This document shows, in pieces, positions 27,172 to 35,323 of a stretch of DNA of 64,000 nucleotides (position 1 is its first letter; every line of letters begins with the position of its first letter). Where the stretch lies: NCBI RefSeq assembly GCF_000426465.1, contig NZ_KE384527.1:124001-188000 (forward strand), written 5' to 3'. Position numbers and translations under genes: made by a program. The notes under the pieces were generated by a model. That model worked only from the letters and a program-made list of their open reading frames with translations. It ran no database searches and was not told where the DNA came from. The DNA is from Epilithonimonas caeni DSM 17710. Its GTDB lineage: Bacteria > Bacteroidota > Bacteroidia > Flavobacteriales > Weeksellaceae.

Positions 27172-27882
27172 TTAATTCCTTCTATTCCCTAATAACATAG
27201 ATGCAAAATAAAGTAGCTGCGCCAATGAGCCCAACGCTGCAACAACATAAGTTCTGGCTGCCCATTTTAAAGAATCTTCTGCACCTGCATATTCTTCTCT
27301 TGAAACTGTTCCGCTGGATTCCAGCCACTTCAAAGCTCGGTTACTGGCATCATACTCCACAGGTAAAGTGACAAATGCAAATAAAGTGGTCACTGCAAAA
27401 AGAGCAACACCAATCGCCAAAACCGTGGTATTCCCATTGGGATTATCGATACTTCTTGTCGCTGCCATTATGGCAATACCCGCAAACAATACAAATTGTA
27501 AAAGATTGGAACTGATATTGACAATCGGAACCATTTTTGACCTCAATTGTAACATAGAATAACCAACAGCATGTTGAACAGCGTGTCCGCATTCGTGAGC
27601 AGCTACTGCAGCCGCAGCAGCATTTCTCTGCATATAAACAGCTTCTGAGAGGTTTACAGTTTTAGTTTCAGGGTTATAATGGTCAGTTAGTTGTCCCGGA
27701 ACCGAAATGACCTGGACATCATTGATGCCGTTATCTCTCAACATTTTTTCAGCAACTTCTTTTCCGGAAAGTCCGTTTCTGAGGTGGACCTTGGAGTAAT
27801 ATTCGAATTTTGATTTCAGCCTGGAAGAAACAATCCAGCTAAACAACATGGAAACCCCAATAATTAAATAATAACCTGTCAT
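27172..27882 (-). CDS. YugP-like membrane zinc metallopeptidase
   Basis: The start at 27882 gives MTGYYLIIGVSMLFSW with an immediate membrane segment; the longer in-frame start has no family-like sequence. The 236-residue protein carries the zinc site HECGH at 96-100 within AAVAAHECGHAVQHA, two central membrane helices (about 120-165 after KMVPIVN) and a third near 175-195. This is the neutral zinc metallopeptidase type 2 family (PF04298). The substrate is unknown. It ends three bases from the yigZ stop, tail to tail. Confidence 0.92.
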   Translation of the reverse strand: MTGYYLIIGVSMLFSWIVSSRLKSKFEYYSKVHLRNGLSGKEVAEKMLRDNGINDVQVISVPGQLTDHYNPETKTVNLSEAVYMQRNAAAAAVAAHECGHAVQHAVGYSMLQLRSKMVPIVNISSNLLQFVLFAGIAIMAATRSIDNPNGNTTVLAIGVALFAVTTLFAFVTLPVEYDASNRALKWLESSGTVSREEYAGAEDSLKWAARTYVVAALGSLAQLLYFASMLLGNRRN

Positions 27883-27942
27883 TTTGTAATAATTTATCTT
27901 AAAATAAATTACATCTTTTGATGTAAAAATTATGCCAAAGCA

Positions 27943-27972
27943 TTGCACATTTTCCCTTAAAAACTATCTTTG
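27943..27972 (+). promoter_or_regulatory. Consensus Bacteroidota promoter
   Basis: TTG at 27943-27945 is followed by 19 bases and TATCTTTG at 27965-27972, matching the -33/-7 consensus. It lies 20 bases before the ATG of the GNAT-like gene at 27993. Confidence 0.7.
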
Positions 27973-27992
27973 TCCTATTGATAAGCAAGAAT

Positions 27993-29132
27993 ATGGAAAA
28001 TGTCATTATAAAGCAAGTGGTTACGGAAAACGACCTGACAAACTTCATCAAATTCCCCATGGATCTATATAAGAACAACCCGAATTTTGTCCCTCCATTG
28101 ATCAACGACGAAAGAAACATCTGGAAGAAGGATGAGAACCCTGCGTTATTATATTCTACTGCAAAACAGTTCCTTGCTTATAAGAACAACAAAATCGTTG
28201 GCAGAATCGCTGTGATGATCAATCATAAAGAGGCCCAAGAATTGGGAATTAAAAAAGTAAGATTTGGGTGGATCGATTTCATTGACGACAAGGAAGTTTC
28301 CAAAGCTTTGATCAATGAAGCTATTAAATACGCCAGAGAAAATCGAATCAATAAAATTGAAGGACCAATGGGATTTACCAACTTGGACAAAGCAGGAATG
28401 CTGATTTTCGGGTTTGATAAATTAGCCACAATGATTGGCATCTACAACTTTGATTATTACCCAAAACATCTTGAAAATCTGGGTTTAACAAAAGAAAAGG
28501 AATGGGTGGAATTTGAAATTAATTTCCCTGAGGTCCTGCCAGAAAAAGTGGTAAAATTCAGCAGTTTGATTGCTGAAAAATACAAATTGAAAGTCATTAA
28601 TTTCAAGTCAAAAAAAGAAATTTTGCCTTTTGTAGAACCTATGTTCAAATTATTGGACGAGACTTATAAACATCTTTCGACCTACACGCCTATTTCTGAC
28701 GAGCAAATCGAAACCTATAAAGAAAAATACTTCCCTTTTATCGACAAAAATTACATCATCTGTGTGGCTGATGAGAACAATGAATTAATATCATTTGCCA
28801 TCACAATGCCTTCCTATTCTAAAGCATTGCAGAAATCAAAAGGAAAATTATTTCCTTTTGGATGGTGGCATTTTTTACAAGCTGGGAAGAAAAACGACAG
28901 AGCTAATTTTTATCTGATAGGAATCCATCCTGATTATCAGAGACGTGGTGTAACTTCTATCATTTTCAAAGAAATTTTTGACAGATTCACAAAAATGGGA
29001 ATCAAATATGCGGAAACCAACCCGGAACTGGAAGAAAATAAGAACGTACAGGTTCTTTGGCAGGATTACCATCCCGTACATCACAAAAGCAGAAGAACCT
29101 ACTCTTTGAACATCAATGAACAATTTGGTTAA
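27993..29132 (+). CDS. GNAT-fold N-acetyltransferase-like protein
   Basis: The ATG at 27993 (MENVIIKQVVTENDL, 379 residues) is chosen over an in-frame TTG at 27978 because it sits at a good distance from the consensus promoter. The C-terminal part (about 295-379) shows FYLIGIHPDYQRRGVTSIIFKE, the acetyl-CoA-binding RxxG/A stretch of GNAT enzymes. The first half (IDDERNIW-like, GPMGFTNLDKAG) is characteristic of a conserved Bacteroidota family with no assigned substrate. It is cytoplasmic, with no partner gene evident. Confidence 0.8.
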   Translation: MENVIIKQVVTENDLTNFIKFPMDLYKNNPNFVPPLINDERNIWKKDENPALLYSTAKQFLAYKNNKIVGRIAVMINHKEAQELGIKKVRFGWIDFIDDKEVSKALINEAIKYARENRINKIEGPMGFTNLDKAGMLIFGFDKLATMIGIYNFDYYPKHLENLGLTKEKEWVEFEINFPEVLPEKVVKFSSLIAEKYKLKVINFKSKKEILPFVEPMFKLLDETYKHLSTYTPISDEQIETYKEKYFPFIDKNYIICVADENNELISFAITMPSYSKALQKSKGKLFPFGWWHFLQAGKKNDRANFYLIGIHPDYQRRGVTSIIFKEIFDRFTKMGIKYAETNPELEENKNVQVLWQDYHPVHHKSRRTYSLNINEQFG

Positions 29133-29192
29133 ACAATTGTTTAACCAAATCATATTTCGAATCCCATTTCTGACCTTTAAAATCCTTCTCAA

Positions 29193-29378
29193 TTGAAAAA
29201 ACAACTTTACATATACGCGGGTCTTATCATTTTATTTGTCGCTTACAATTTTTACAAACCGATCAAAGATGAAAGATCAGATACTGTCATCAACATCCTC
29301 TTTGCCAGCATATTATTTCTATACATCGCATACATTGCTTATCTTGTTCTTAAGAAGATAAGCAAGAAAGATCAGTAA
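29193..29378 (+). CDS. Small two-helix membrane protein
   Basis: The 61-residue reading frame has no internal Met and would start at a TTG at 29193. Two hydrophobic helices (about 5-21 and 33-53) flank a charged KPIKDERSD linker and end in KKISKKDQ, a plausible positive-inside topology. It lies 60 bases after the GNAT gene. Function is unknown. The non-ATG start makes it less certain, though the clean membrane pattern argues for a real gene. Confidence 0.55.
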   Translation: MKKQLYIYAGLIILFVAYNFYKPIKDERSDTVINILFASILFLYIAYIAYLVLKKISKKDQ

Positions 29379-29470
29379 GTCCTTATTTATAACAATTCTA
29401 AATTTTCAAAAAGAGACTTTTGTCTCCTCTACATAAGGCCGATAATTTAATATATTAAATCTTTATTTAG

Positions 29471-29478
29471 TATTTTTG
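29471..29478 (+). promoter_or_regulatory. Probable -7 box of the nuo operon
   Basis: TATTTTTG lies 20 bases before the nuoA ATG. No good -33 TTG is seen at 17-23 bases upstream. A weak GAGAC/GTCTC hairpin at about 29411-29427 precedes it and may close the preceding transcript. Confidence 0.5.
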
Positions 29479-29498
29479 CATAGTTAAATTTAGACTTT

Positions 29499-29870
29499 AT
29501 GAATTTACCCGAAAATTATATTCCTATACTGATTCAGGCAGGAGTTGGTCTTGGTTTCGTCATCATTTCTTTGCTGGGCGCTCATTTCTTGGGACCACAG
29601 CAAAAGAAAGGAAATTCTGTAAAAAACCAGAGCTGGGAATGTGGAGTTGCTGTAGAAGGTAATGCCAGAACACCTTTTTCTATCAAATACTTTTTGACTG
29701 CGGTTTTGTTTGTTCTATTCGATATAGAAATCGTATTTTTTTATCCATATGCTGTTAACTTCAGAGAATTTGGAATGCAGGGCTTTTTAGCAGTTCTTAC
29801 ATTCGTAGCTATTTTCTTTGTAGCGTTTTTCTATGTTTGGAAACGCGGCGCATTAGATTGGGATAAATAA
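29499..29870 (+). CDS. nuoA: NADH-quinone oxidoreductase subunit A
   Basis: First gene of the complex I operon. The 123-residue membrane subunit has three helices (about 10-30, 65-88 and 97-117). The loop with QSWECGVAVEGNARTPFSIKYFL near 44-66 carries the conserved Cys and the quinone-site loop of NuoA, and the acidic DIEIVFFYP near 75-83 is in the second helix. It helps connect the hydrophilic arm to the membrane arm. Confidence 0.96.
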   Translation: MNLPENYIPILIQAGVGLGFVIISLLGAHFLGPQQKKGNSVKNQSWECGVAVEGNARTPFSIKYFLTAVLFVLFDIEIVFFYPYAVNFREFGMQGFLAVLTFVAIFFVAFFYVWKRGALDWDK

Positions 29871-29970
29871 AATAATTATAAATTATAAATTTTGGATGAT
29901 TTATTGCAGGTTTAAAACTCAGTAAGATTTTTAATCTAAAATTTAAAATTCAAAATCTAAAATCTAAAAA

Positions 29971-30531
29971 ATGTCAGATAAAAAACCAGTAATAATAACA
30001 GATGCGCCAGCTCCTGAGGGATATGAAGGAGAAGGATTTTTCGCAACTAAACTGAGCAGTGTAATCGGGATGGCAAGAAAGTTTTCACTTTGGCCTTTAC
30101 CGTTTGCAACTTCTTGTTGTGGTATCGAATTTATGGCGACATTGAATCCAACTTATGATGCTTCAAGATTTGGAATGGAAAGAAACTCTTTCTCTCCAAG
30201 ACAGGCAGATATGTTGATGGTTTGCGGAACTATTTCTAAGAAATTAGGACCAGTTTTGAAAGAAGTTTACACCCAGATGGCTGAACCAAAATGGGTTGTT
30301 GCTGTTGGAGCCTGTGCTTCCAGCGGTGGTATTTTTGATACTTATTCAGTTTTACAGGGGATTGACAAAATCATTCCTGTTGACGTTTACGTTCCGGGCT
30401 GTCCGCCAAGACCTGAGCAAATCATCGAAGGTGTAATGCAAGTGCAGGCTTTGGTAGAAAGCGAAAGCATCAGAAGAAGAGATATGCCGGAATATCAGCA
30501 TTTGTTAGATTCTTACAATATTAGCAACTAA
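29971..30531 (+). CDS. nuoB: NADH-quinone oxidoreductase subunit B
   Basis: NuoB carries the terminal [4Fe-4S] cluster N2 that passes electrons to quinone. The tandem cysteines are Cys49-Cys50 in ATSCCGIEFMA, with further ligands in VGACASSGG (about 113) and VPGCPPRPE (about 143). The 186-residue protein is peripheral, with no membrane helix. Its spacer from nuoA (100 bases) is filled with AAATCT-type low-complexity sequence. Confidence 0.97.
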   Translation: MSDKKPVIITDAPAPEGYEGEGFFATKLSSVIGMARKFSLWPLPFATSCCGIEFMATLNPTYDASRFGMERNSFSPRQADMLMVCGTISKKLGPVLKEVYTQMAEPKWVVAVGACASSGGIFDTYSVLQGIDKIIPVDVYVPGCPPRPEQIIEGVMQVQALVESESIRRRDMPEYQHLLDSYNISN

Positions 30532-30536
30532 GAGAA

Positions 30537-31031
30537 ATGACAAACGAATTTGTATTAGAAGCTATCACAAGAGAATTCCCTGAATCTGTAATCTCAAGTT
30601 CAGAACCTTATGGAATGCTGACGATTGAAATTAAAAAAGATGATATCAAGAAAGTAATTCATTATTTGAAAGATTCAACTTTGGAATTCAATTTTTTGAC
30701 AGATATCTGTGGAATCCATTATCCTGAAACTCCTGAGAAAGAAATAGGCGTTGTTTATCATTTGCATAATTTGATGGCGAATTTCAGATTACGTCTTAAA
30801 ATTTTTATGTCCAGAGAAAACATTGAGGTTGATTCTCTTGTAGAATTATATGCTGGCGCCAACTGGATGGAAAGAGAAACTTATGATTTCTACGGAATCA
30901 AATTCAAAGGGCATCCTGATTTGAGACCTATCCTTAATATGGAAGACCTTGGATACCATCCAATGCTGAAGGAATATCGTTTGGAAGACGGAACAAGAAC
31001 TGACAAGAACGATAGTATGTTCGGAAGATAA
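30537..31031 (+). CDS. nuoC: NADH-quinone oxidoreductase subunit C
   Basis: The 164-residue, 30-kDa-type subunit of the hydrophilic arm is separate from NuoD, unlike the fused NuoCD of E. coli. TDICGIHYPE near 55-64 and the signature ANWMERETYDFYGIKFKGHPDLRPIL at about 108-133 are diagnostic. It starts five bases after nuoB and has no cofactor. Confidence 0.95.
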   Translation: MTNEFVLEAITREFPESVISSSEPYGMLTIEIKKDDIKKVIHYLKDSTLEFNFLTDICGIHYPETPEKEIGVVYHLHNLMANFRLRLKIFMSRENIEVDSLVELYAGANWMERETYDFYGIKFKGHPDLRPILNMEDLGYHPMLKEYRLEDGTRTDKNDSMFGR

Positions 31032-31047
31032 AACATAACTGATGAAT

Positions 31048-31097
31048 GATAATTGATAAATGATTTTTATTTTATCAATCATCGCTTATCAATTATC
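31048..31097. repeat. Palindromic spacer between nuoC and nuoD
   Basis: GATAATTGATAA (31048-31059) and TTATCAATTATC (31086-31097) are perfect inverted arms in a spacer composed of TATCAATT-type words. Confidence 0.6.
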
Positions 31098-31109
31098 AAT
31101 TATAAAATT

Positions 31110-32333
31110 ATGAAAGATAACTCATTATCTAATATACTTAACCAATACGACAGTAAGGAACAAATCGACGGACAATTGTACACATTGAACCTTGGTCCTA
31201 CTCACCCTGCGACTCACGGGATTTTCCAGAACGTCCTTACAATGGATGGGGAAAGAATCCTTCACGCAGAGCAAACCGTTGGTTATATCCATAGAGCATT
31301 TGAAAAGATTTCTGAAAGAAGAAACTTTGCTCAGATTACTACGCTTACAGACCGTATGAACTATTGTTCTGCGCCAATCAATAATTTGGGTTGGCATATG
31401 ACAGTAGAAAAACTGATTGGTGTCAAAGTTCCAAAACGTGTAGATTATATGCGTGTTATTTTGATGGAATTGGCAAGAATTGGTGACCATTTGATTTGTA
31501 ATGGTGTAACAGGTATGGACTCCGGAGCAATTACAGGCCTTACTTATATGTTTATCGAAAGAGAGCGAATCTACGATATGTATGAGCAGATCTGTGGAGC
31601 GAGAATGACAACCAATATGGGAAGAATCGGAGGATTCGAAAGAGATTTCACGCCTAAGTTTCACGAGTTATTAAAAGATTTCTTAAAAACTTTCCCACCA
31701 AGATTTCAAGAATTTTGTAATCTTTTGGAGAGAAACAGAATCTTTATGGACAGAACGATTGGCGCAGGAGCAATCTCAGCAGAGAGGGCTTTGAGCTATG
31801 GTTTCACTGGTCCAAATCTGCGTGCAGCCGGTGTTGATTATGATGTGAGAGTTGCGCAGCCTTATTCTTCTTATGAAGATTTCGATTTCATCATTCCGGT
31901 AGGAACTGCTGGAGATACTTACGACCGTTTTATGGTTCGTCAGCAGGAAGTTTGGGAATCGATCAAAATCATCAAACAAGCTTACGAAAATCTGCCGGAA
32001 GGTCCTTTCCATGCAGACGTTCCAGAATTTTATCTTCCTGAAAAGGCAGATGTATATCAAAAAATGGAAGCTTTGATCTACCATTTCAAAATTGTAATGG
32101 GAGAAACGGATGTTCCTAAAGGCGAAGTTTACCACGCTGTTGAGGGTGGAAACGGAGAATTAGGTTTCTATCTCGTAAGTGATGGCGGAAGAAGTCCTTA
32201 CAGACTGCACTTCAGAAGACCTTGTTTCATCTATTATCAGGCGTATCCGGAAATGATTCAGGGTTCTGTAATTTCTGATGCAATCGTAACGATGTGTAGT
32301 ATGAATATTATTGCGGGAGAATTAGACGCATAG
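31110..32333 (+). CDS. nuoD: NADH-quinone oxidoreductase subunit D
   Basis: The ATG at 31110 (MKDNSLSNILNQYDSK, 407 residues) is preferred; a start 19 codons upstream would translate the palindromic spacer. NuoD forms the quinone pocket with NuoB. The [NiFe]-hydrogenase-like large-subunit fold shows LGPTHPATHGI near 29-39, GYIHRAFEK and, near the C-terminus, EGGNGELGFYLVSDG and the SVISDAIVTMCSMNIIAGELD end. Cluster-ligand cysteines are absent, as expected. Confidence 0.96.
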   Translation: MKDNSLSNILNQYDSKEQIDGQLYTLNLGPTHPATHGIFQNVLTMDGERILHAEQTVGYIHRAFEKISERRNFAQITTLTDRMNYCSAPINNLGWHMTVEKLIGVKVPKRVDYMRVILMELARIGDHLICNGVTGMDSGAITGLTYMFIERERIYDMYEQICGARMTTNMGRIGGFERDFTPKFHELLKDFLKTFPPRFQEFCNLLERNRIFMDRTIGAGAISAERALSYGFTGPNLRAAGVDYDVRVAQPYSSYEDFDFIIPVGTAGDTYDRFMVRQQEVWESIKIIKQAYENLPEGPFHADVPEFYLPEKADVYQKMEALIYHFKIVMGETDVPKGEVYHAVEGGNGELGFYLVSDGGRSPYRLHFRRPCFIYYQAYPEMIQGSVISDAIVTMCSMNIIAGELDA

Positions 32334-32452
32334 AAAGACATTAAGAAAAAAGATGAAAGATAAAAGACTTTCATTTCAAAATAAAAATTGAATTTAGAAT
32401 TCAGAATTGCGAGTCCTGACTCTTTGTTCTTGGTTCTTTAATCTTAAATAAA
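32334..32452. other. Low-complexity nuoD-nuoE spacer
   Basis: 119 bases built of short repeated words (GAATTTAGAATTCAGAATT, GACTCTTTGTTCTTGGTTCT), with no gene and no clear terminator. Confidence 0.5.
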
Positions 32453-32962
32453 ATGAGCGAAACAATTGCTTTTAAACCTGAAAGCTTAGCACAGGTTCAT
32501 AAAATTATCGCAAGATATCCGGAAGGAAGACAAAAGTCTGCTCTTATTCCTGTTTTGCATTTGGCACAAAAAGAATTCGATGGTTGGCTGGCTGTTCCGG
32601 TGATGGATTATGTGGCTGAATTATTGAGTATCACGCCTATTGAAGTATACGAAGTAGCAACTTTCTATACGATGTTCAATATGAAGCCGGTTGGAAAATA
32701 TGTTTTGGAAGTTTGCAGAACGGGGCCTTGTATGCTGAACGGAAGTGATAATATCCTAGACCATATCCGAAAAAAATTGAATATTAAAGACGGAGAAACT
32801 TCTGAAGATGGATTATTCACATTGAAACCAGCTGAATGTCTTGGAGCGTGTGGATATGCGCCAATGATGCAGTTGGGAAAATTCTATCATGAAAATTTAA
32901 CAGTAGAAAAAGTTGATGAAATCCTTGAACTTTGCAGACAAGGAGCCATCGCTTTAGATTAA
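32453..32962 (+). CDS. nuoE: NADH-quinone oxidoreductase subunit E
   Basis: The 169-residue thioredoxin-like subunit of the NADH-dehydrogenase module binds [2Fe-2S] cluster N1a with the four cysteines of CRTGPCMLNG (about 86-91) and ECLGACGYAP (about 127-131). It starts after a 119-base spacer and is followed by nuoF after ten bases. Confidence 0.96.
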   Translation: MSETIAFKPESLAQVHKIIARYPEGRQKSALIPVLHLAQKEFDGWLAVPVMDYVAELLSITPIEVYEVATFYTMFNMKPVGKYVLEVCRTGPCMLNGSDNILDHIRKKLNIKDGETSEDGLFTLKPAECLGACGYAPMMQLGKFYHENLTVEKVDEILELCRQGAIALD

Positions 32963-32972
32963 TATTGAAGAA

Positions 32973-34328
32973 ATGGGTAAAAAACTTTTACTTAAAAATG
33001 CACATATAGAGGGAATTCGTTACTTTGAAACTTACCGTAAACACGGTGGTTATGAAGCTGCGGAAAAAGCTCTTAAAATGAAGCCTGAAGAAATCCTGGA
33101 AGAAGTTAAAACTTCCGGACTTCGTGGTCGTGGTGGCGCTGGTTTCCCGACTGGAATGAAGTGGAGTTTTCTTGCAAAACCAGAAGGCGTTCCAAGACAC
33201 TTGGTTGTTAATGCTGACGAATCTGAACCGGGAACTTTCAAGGATAGATACCTGATGGAATTTCTTCCTCATCTTTTGATTGAAGGAATGTTGATTTCAT
33301 CTTACACATTAGGTTCTAATACATCCTATATATACATAAGAGGAGAATATTCCTGGATTCCGGATATTTTGGAGGAAGCAATCGATGAAGCTAAAGCAGC
33401 AGGCTTTCTTGGAAAAAATATCTTAGGAACAGGTTTCGATCTGGAAATCTATGTTCAAAGGGGTGCGGGAGCCTATATTTGCGGTGAAGAAACAGCTTTG
33501 CTGGAATCTCTTGAAGGCAGAAGAGGAAACCCAAGACTTAAACCACCTTTCCCTGCTGTAAAAGGACTTTGGGAAAGACCAACGGTTGTTAATAATGTTG
33601 AATCTATAGCAGCTGTTGTTCCAATCATCGAAATTGGCGGTGCTGAATATGCTAAAATCGGCGTTGGAAGGTCAACAGGAACTAAATTGATTTCTGCTTG
33701 TGGTAACATCAACAAACCAGGTGTTTACGAAATCGATATGACCATCACGGTTGAAGAGTTTATCTACTCAGATGAATATTGTGGTGGAATCCCAAATGGT
33801 AAAAAACTGAAAGCTTGTATTCCTGGAGGAAGTTCTGTTCCAATTGTTCCAGCCAATCTTTTACTGAAAACAATCAATGGTGAACCAAGATATATGAATT
33901 ATGAATCTCTGGCTGACGGTGGTTTTGCTACCGGAACGATGATGGGTTCAGGAGGATTCATTGTTTTGGATGAAGACCAGTGTGTAGTTAATCATACAAT
34001 GACTTTAGCTAGATTCTACAACCACGAGAGTTGTGGACAATGTACACCTTGCCGTGAAGGAACAGGCTGGATGTACAAAATCTTGAAAAAAATAGAAAAA
34101 GGAGAAGGAAAAATGGAAGATATCGATTTGCTTTGGGATATCCAGAGAAAAATCGAGGGGAATACCATTTGTCCTCTTGGAGATGCGGCAGCTTGGCCGG
34201 TTGCTGCTGCCATCAGACACTTCAGAGATGAGTTTGAATGGCACGTTAACAATCCTGAGCTGAGCCAGACTCAAAATTACGGAATAGCAAACTATGCAGA
34301 CCCTATTCCAGCTGTTAGTAACAGTTAG
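32973..34328 (+). CDS. nuoF: NADH-quinone oxidoreductase subunit F
   Basis: NuoF oxidises NADH. The 451-residue protein has the FMN/NADH motifs GLRGRGGAGFPTGMKW at about 49-64 and GAGAYICGEETALLESLEG near 165-183, and the N3 [4Fe-4S] site ESCGQCTPCREGT near 350-362 with a distal NTICPLGD cysteine near 393. All ligands are present. Confidence 0.97.
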   Translation: MGKKLLLKNAHIEGIRYFETYRKHGGYEAAEKALKMKPEEILEEVKTSGLRGRGGAGFPTGMKWSFLAKPEGVPRHLVVNADESEPGTFKDRYLMEFLPHLLIEGMLISSYTLGSNTSYIYIRGEYSWIPDILEEAIDEAKAAGFLGKNILGTGFDLEIYVQRGAGAYICGEETALLESLEGRRGNPRLKPPFPAVKGLWERPTVVNNVESIAAVVPIIEIGGAEYAKIGVGRSTGTKLISACGNINKPGVYEIDMTITVEEFIYSDEYCGGIPNGKKLKACIPGGSSVPIVPANLLLKTINGEPRYMNYESLADGGFATGTMMGSGGFIVLDEDQCVVNHTMTLARFYNHESCGQCTPCREGTGWMYKILKKIEKGEGKMEDIDLLWDIQRKIEGNTICPLGDAAAWPVAAAIRHFRDEFEWHVNNPELSQTQNYGIANYADPIPAVSNS

Positions 34329-34373
34329 ATAAAAGATTAAATAGAATTTGTATTTTCAAATTCACTAGAAATA

Positions 34374-35222
34374 ATGAAGAAGTTCTTTGAATTCGTTTTT
34401 GTATTTTTTGTTGGGATAACAACTGTATTCGGACAAAATCAAGACACAGTTAATAATTCTGGTTATAACCAATCCAAATTTTCCAAAGGAACGATGTTCG
34501 TTTTTTGGGGTTGGAACAGAGCAGGATTCAGTAAGTCTGATATCAGATTTAGAGGGAATGGCTATGATTTCACATTAAATAATGTTGTAGCTCATGACAG
34601 ACCTTCTAAATTGAGCTGGGACTATATTAATCCATCAGAGGTATCGGCTCCACAGTTTAATTTTAGACTGGCTTATTTTATTAAGGATAATCTAGCTGTT
34701 GTGATTGCGCAGGATCATATGAAATATGTGATGGACCAGAATCAGACTGTAGATATTAACGGACATATTTCAGATCCAACTTATGCTGCAATGGTTCATA
34801 ATGGCGAAGTTAATTTATCGGATGAACAATTTTTGACATTTGAGCATACCGATGGTCTTAATTATATCAATCTAGGTCTGGAAAAATACAAGAACATTTT
34901 ATCCAAAAAGGATTTTAACATCTTTTGGGCTTACGGAGGCGGAATTGGTGCACTGGTGCCGAAAAGCAATGTAAAACTTTTTGGAAATGAGAGAAGTGAC
35001 AGATACCATTTGGCGGGATTCGGGCTGGATGCGAGGACCAACATCGATCTGGTATTTTGGAACCATTGGATGGCAAGAGTAGAAGGTAAATTCGGTTATA
35101 TCAATATGCCGGATATCAAAACAACTCTTAATAATAAACCTGATAAAGCGAGTCAGGACTTCGTATTCTATCAAGTTAATTTTGGTGTTGGATATGTATT
35201 TAATAGAAAAATAAAAAATTAA
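34374..35222 (+). CDS. Secreted or outer-membrane protein of unknown function inside the nuo operon
   Basis: The 282-residue protein has a signal peptide (MKKFFEFVFVFFVGITTVFGQ) followed by alternating strands with terminal aromatic residues (FVFWGWNRAGFS, FNIFWAYGGGIGALVP, QVNFGVGYVFNRKI), the look of an outer-membrane barrel. It lies 45 bases after nuoF and 101 before nuoG on the same strand and has no similarity to complex I subunits. It may be an insertion into the operon that relies on the nuo promoter. Transport or lipid roles are possible but unsupported. Confidence 0.82.
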   Translation: MKKFFEFVFVFFVGITTVFGQNQDTVNNSGYNQSKFSKGTMFVFWGWNRAGFSKSDIRFRGNGYDFTLNNVVAHDRPSKLSWDYINPSEVSAPQFNFRLAYFIKDNLAVVIAQDHMKYVMDQNQTVDINGHISDPTYAAMVHNGEVNLSDEQFLTFEHTDGLNYINLGLEKYKNILSKKDFNIFWAYGGGIGALVPKSNVKLFGNERSDRYHLAGFGLDARTNIDLVFWNHWMARVEGKFGYINMPDIKTTLNNKPDKASQDFVFYQVNFGVGYVFNRKIKN

Positions 35223-35287
35223 GGTATTTTAAATATATCTTAGAAAATAAATAGAATTGACATAAGATTTGGAACAAGGATTTTCAT

Positions 35288-35318
35288 CTAAAATCTAAAA
35301 TCTAAAATCTAAAATCTT
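35288..35318 (+). repeat. Heptamer tandem repeat before nuoG
   Basis: Four near-perfect copies of TCTAAAA (reading AAAATCT from another phase) lie immediately upstream of the nuoG ATG at 35324. This spacer type recurs in the operon and can expand by slippage. Confidence 0.75.
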
Positions 35319-35323
35319 GAAAT

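Noticed and set aside
31125-31664. Long minus-strand reading frame opposite nuoD
   Set aside because: It is a mirror of nuoD codon structure with no family-like sequence, no start context and no spacing of its own. The same reasoning removes the other frames opposite nuo, cphA, pheT and hemN.
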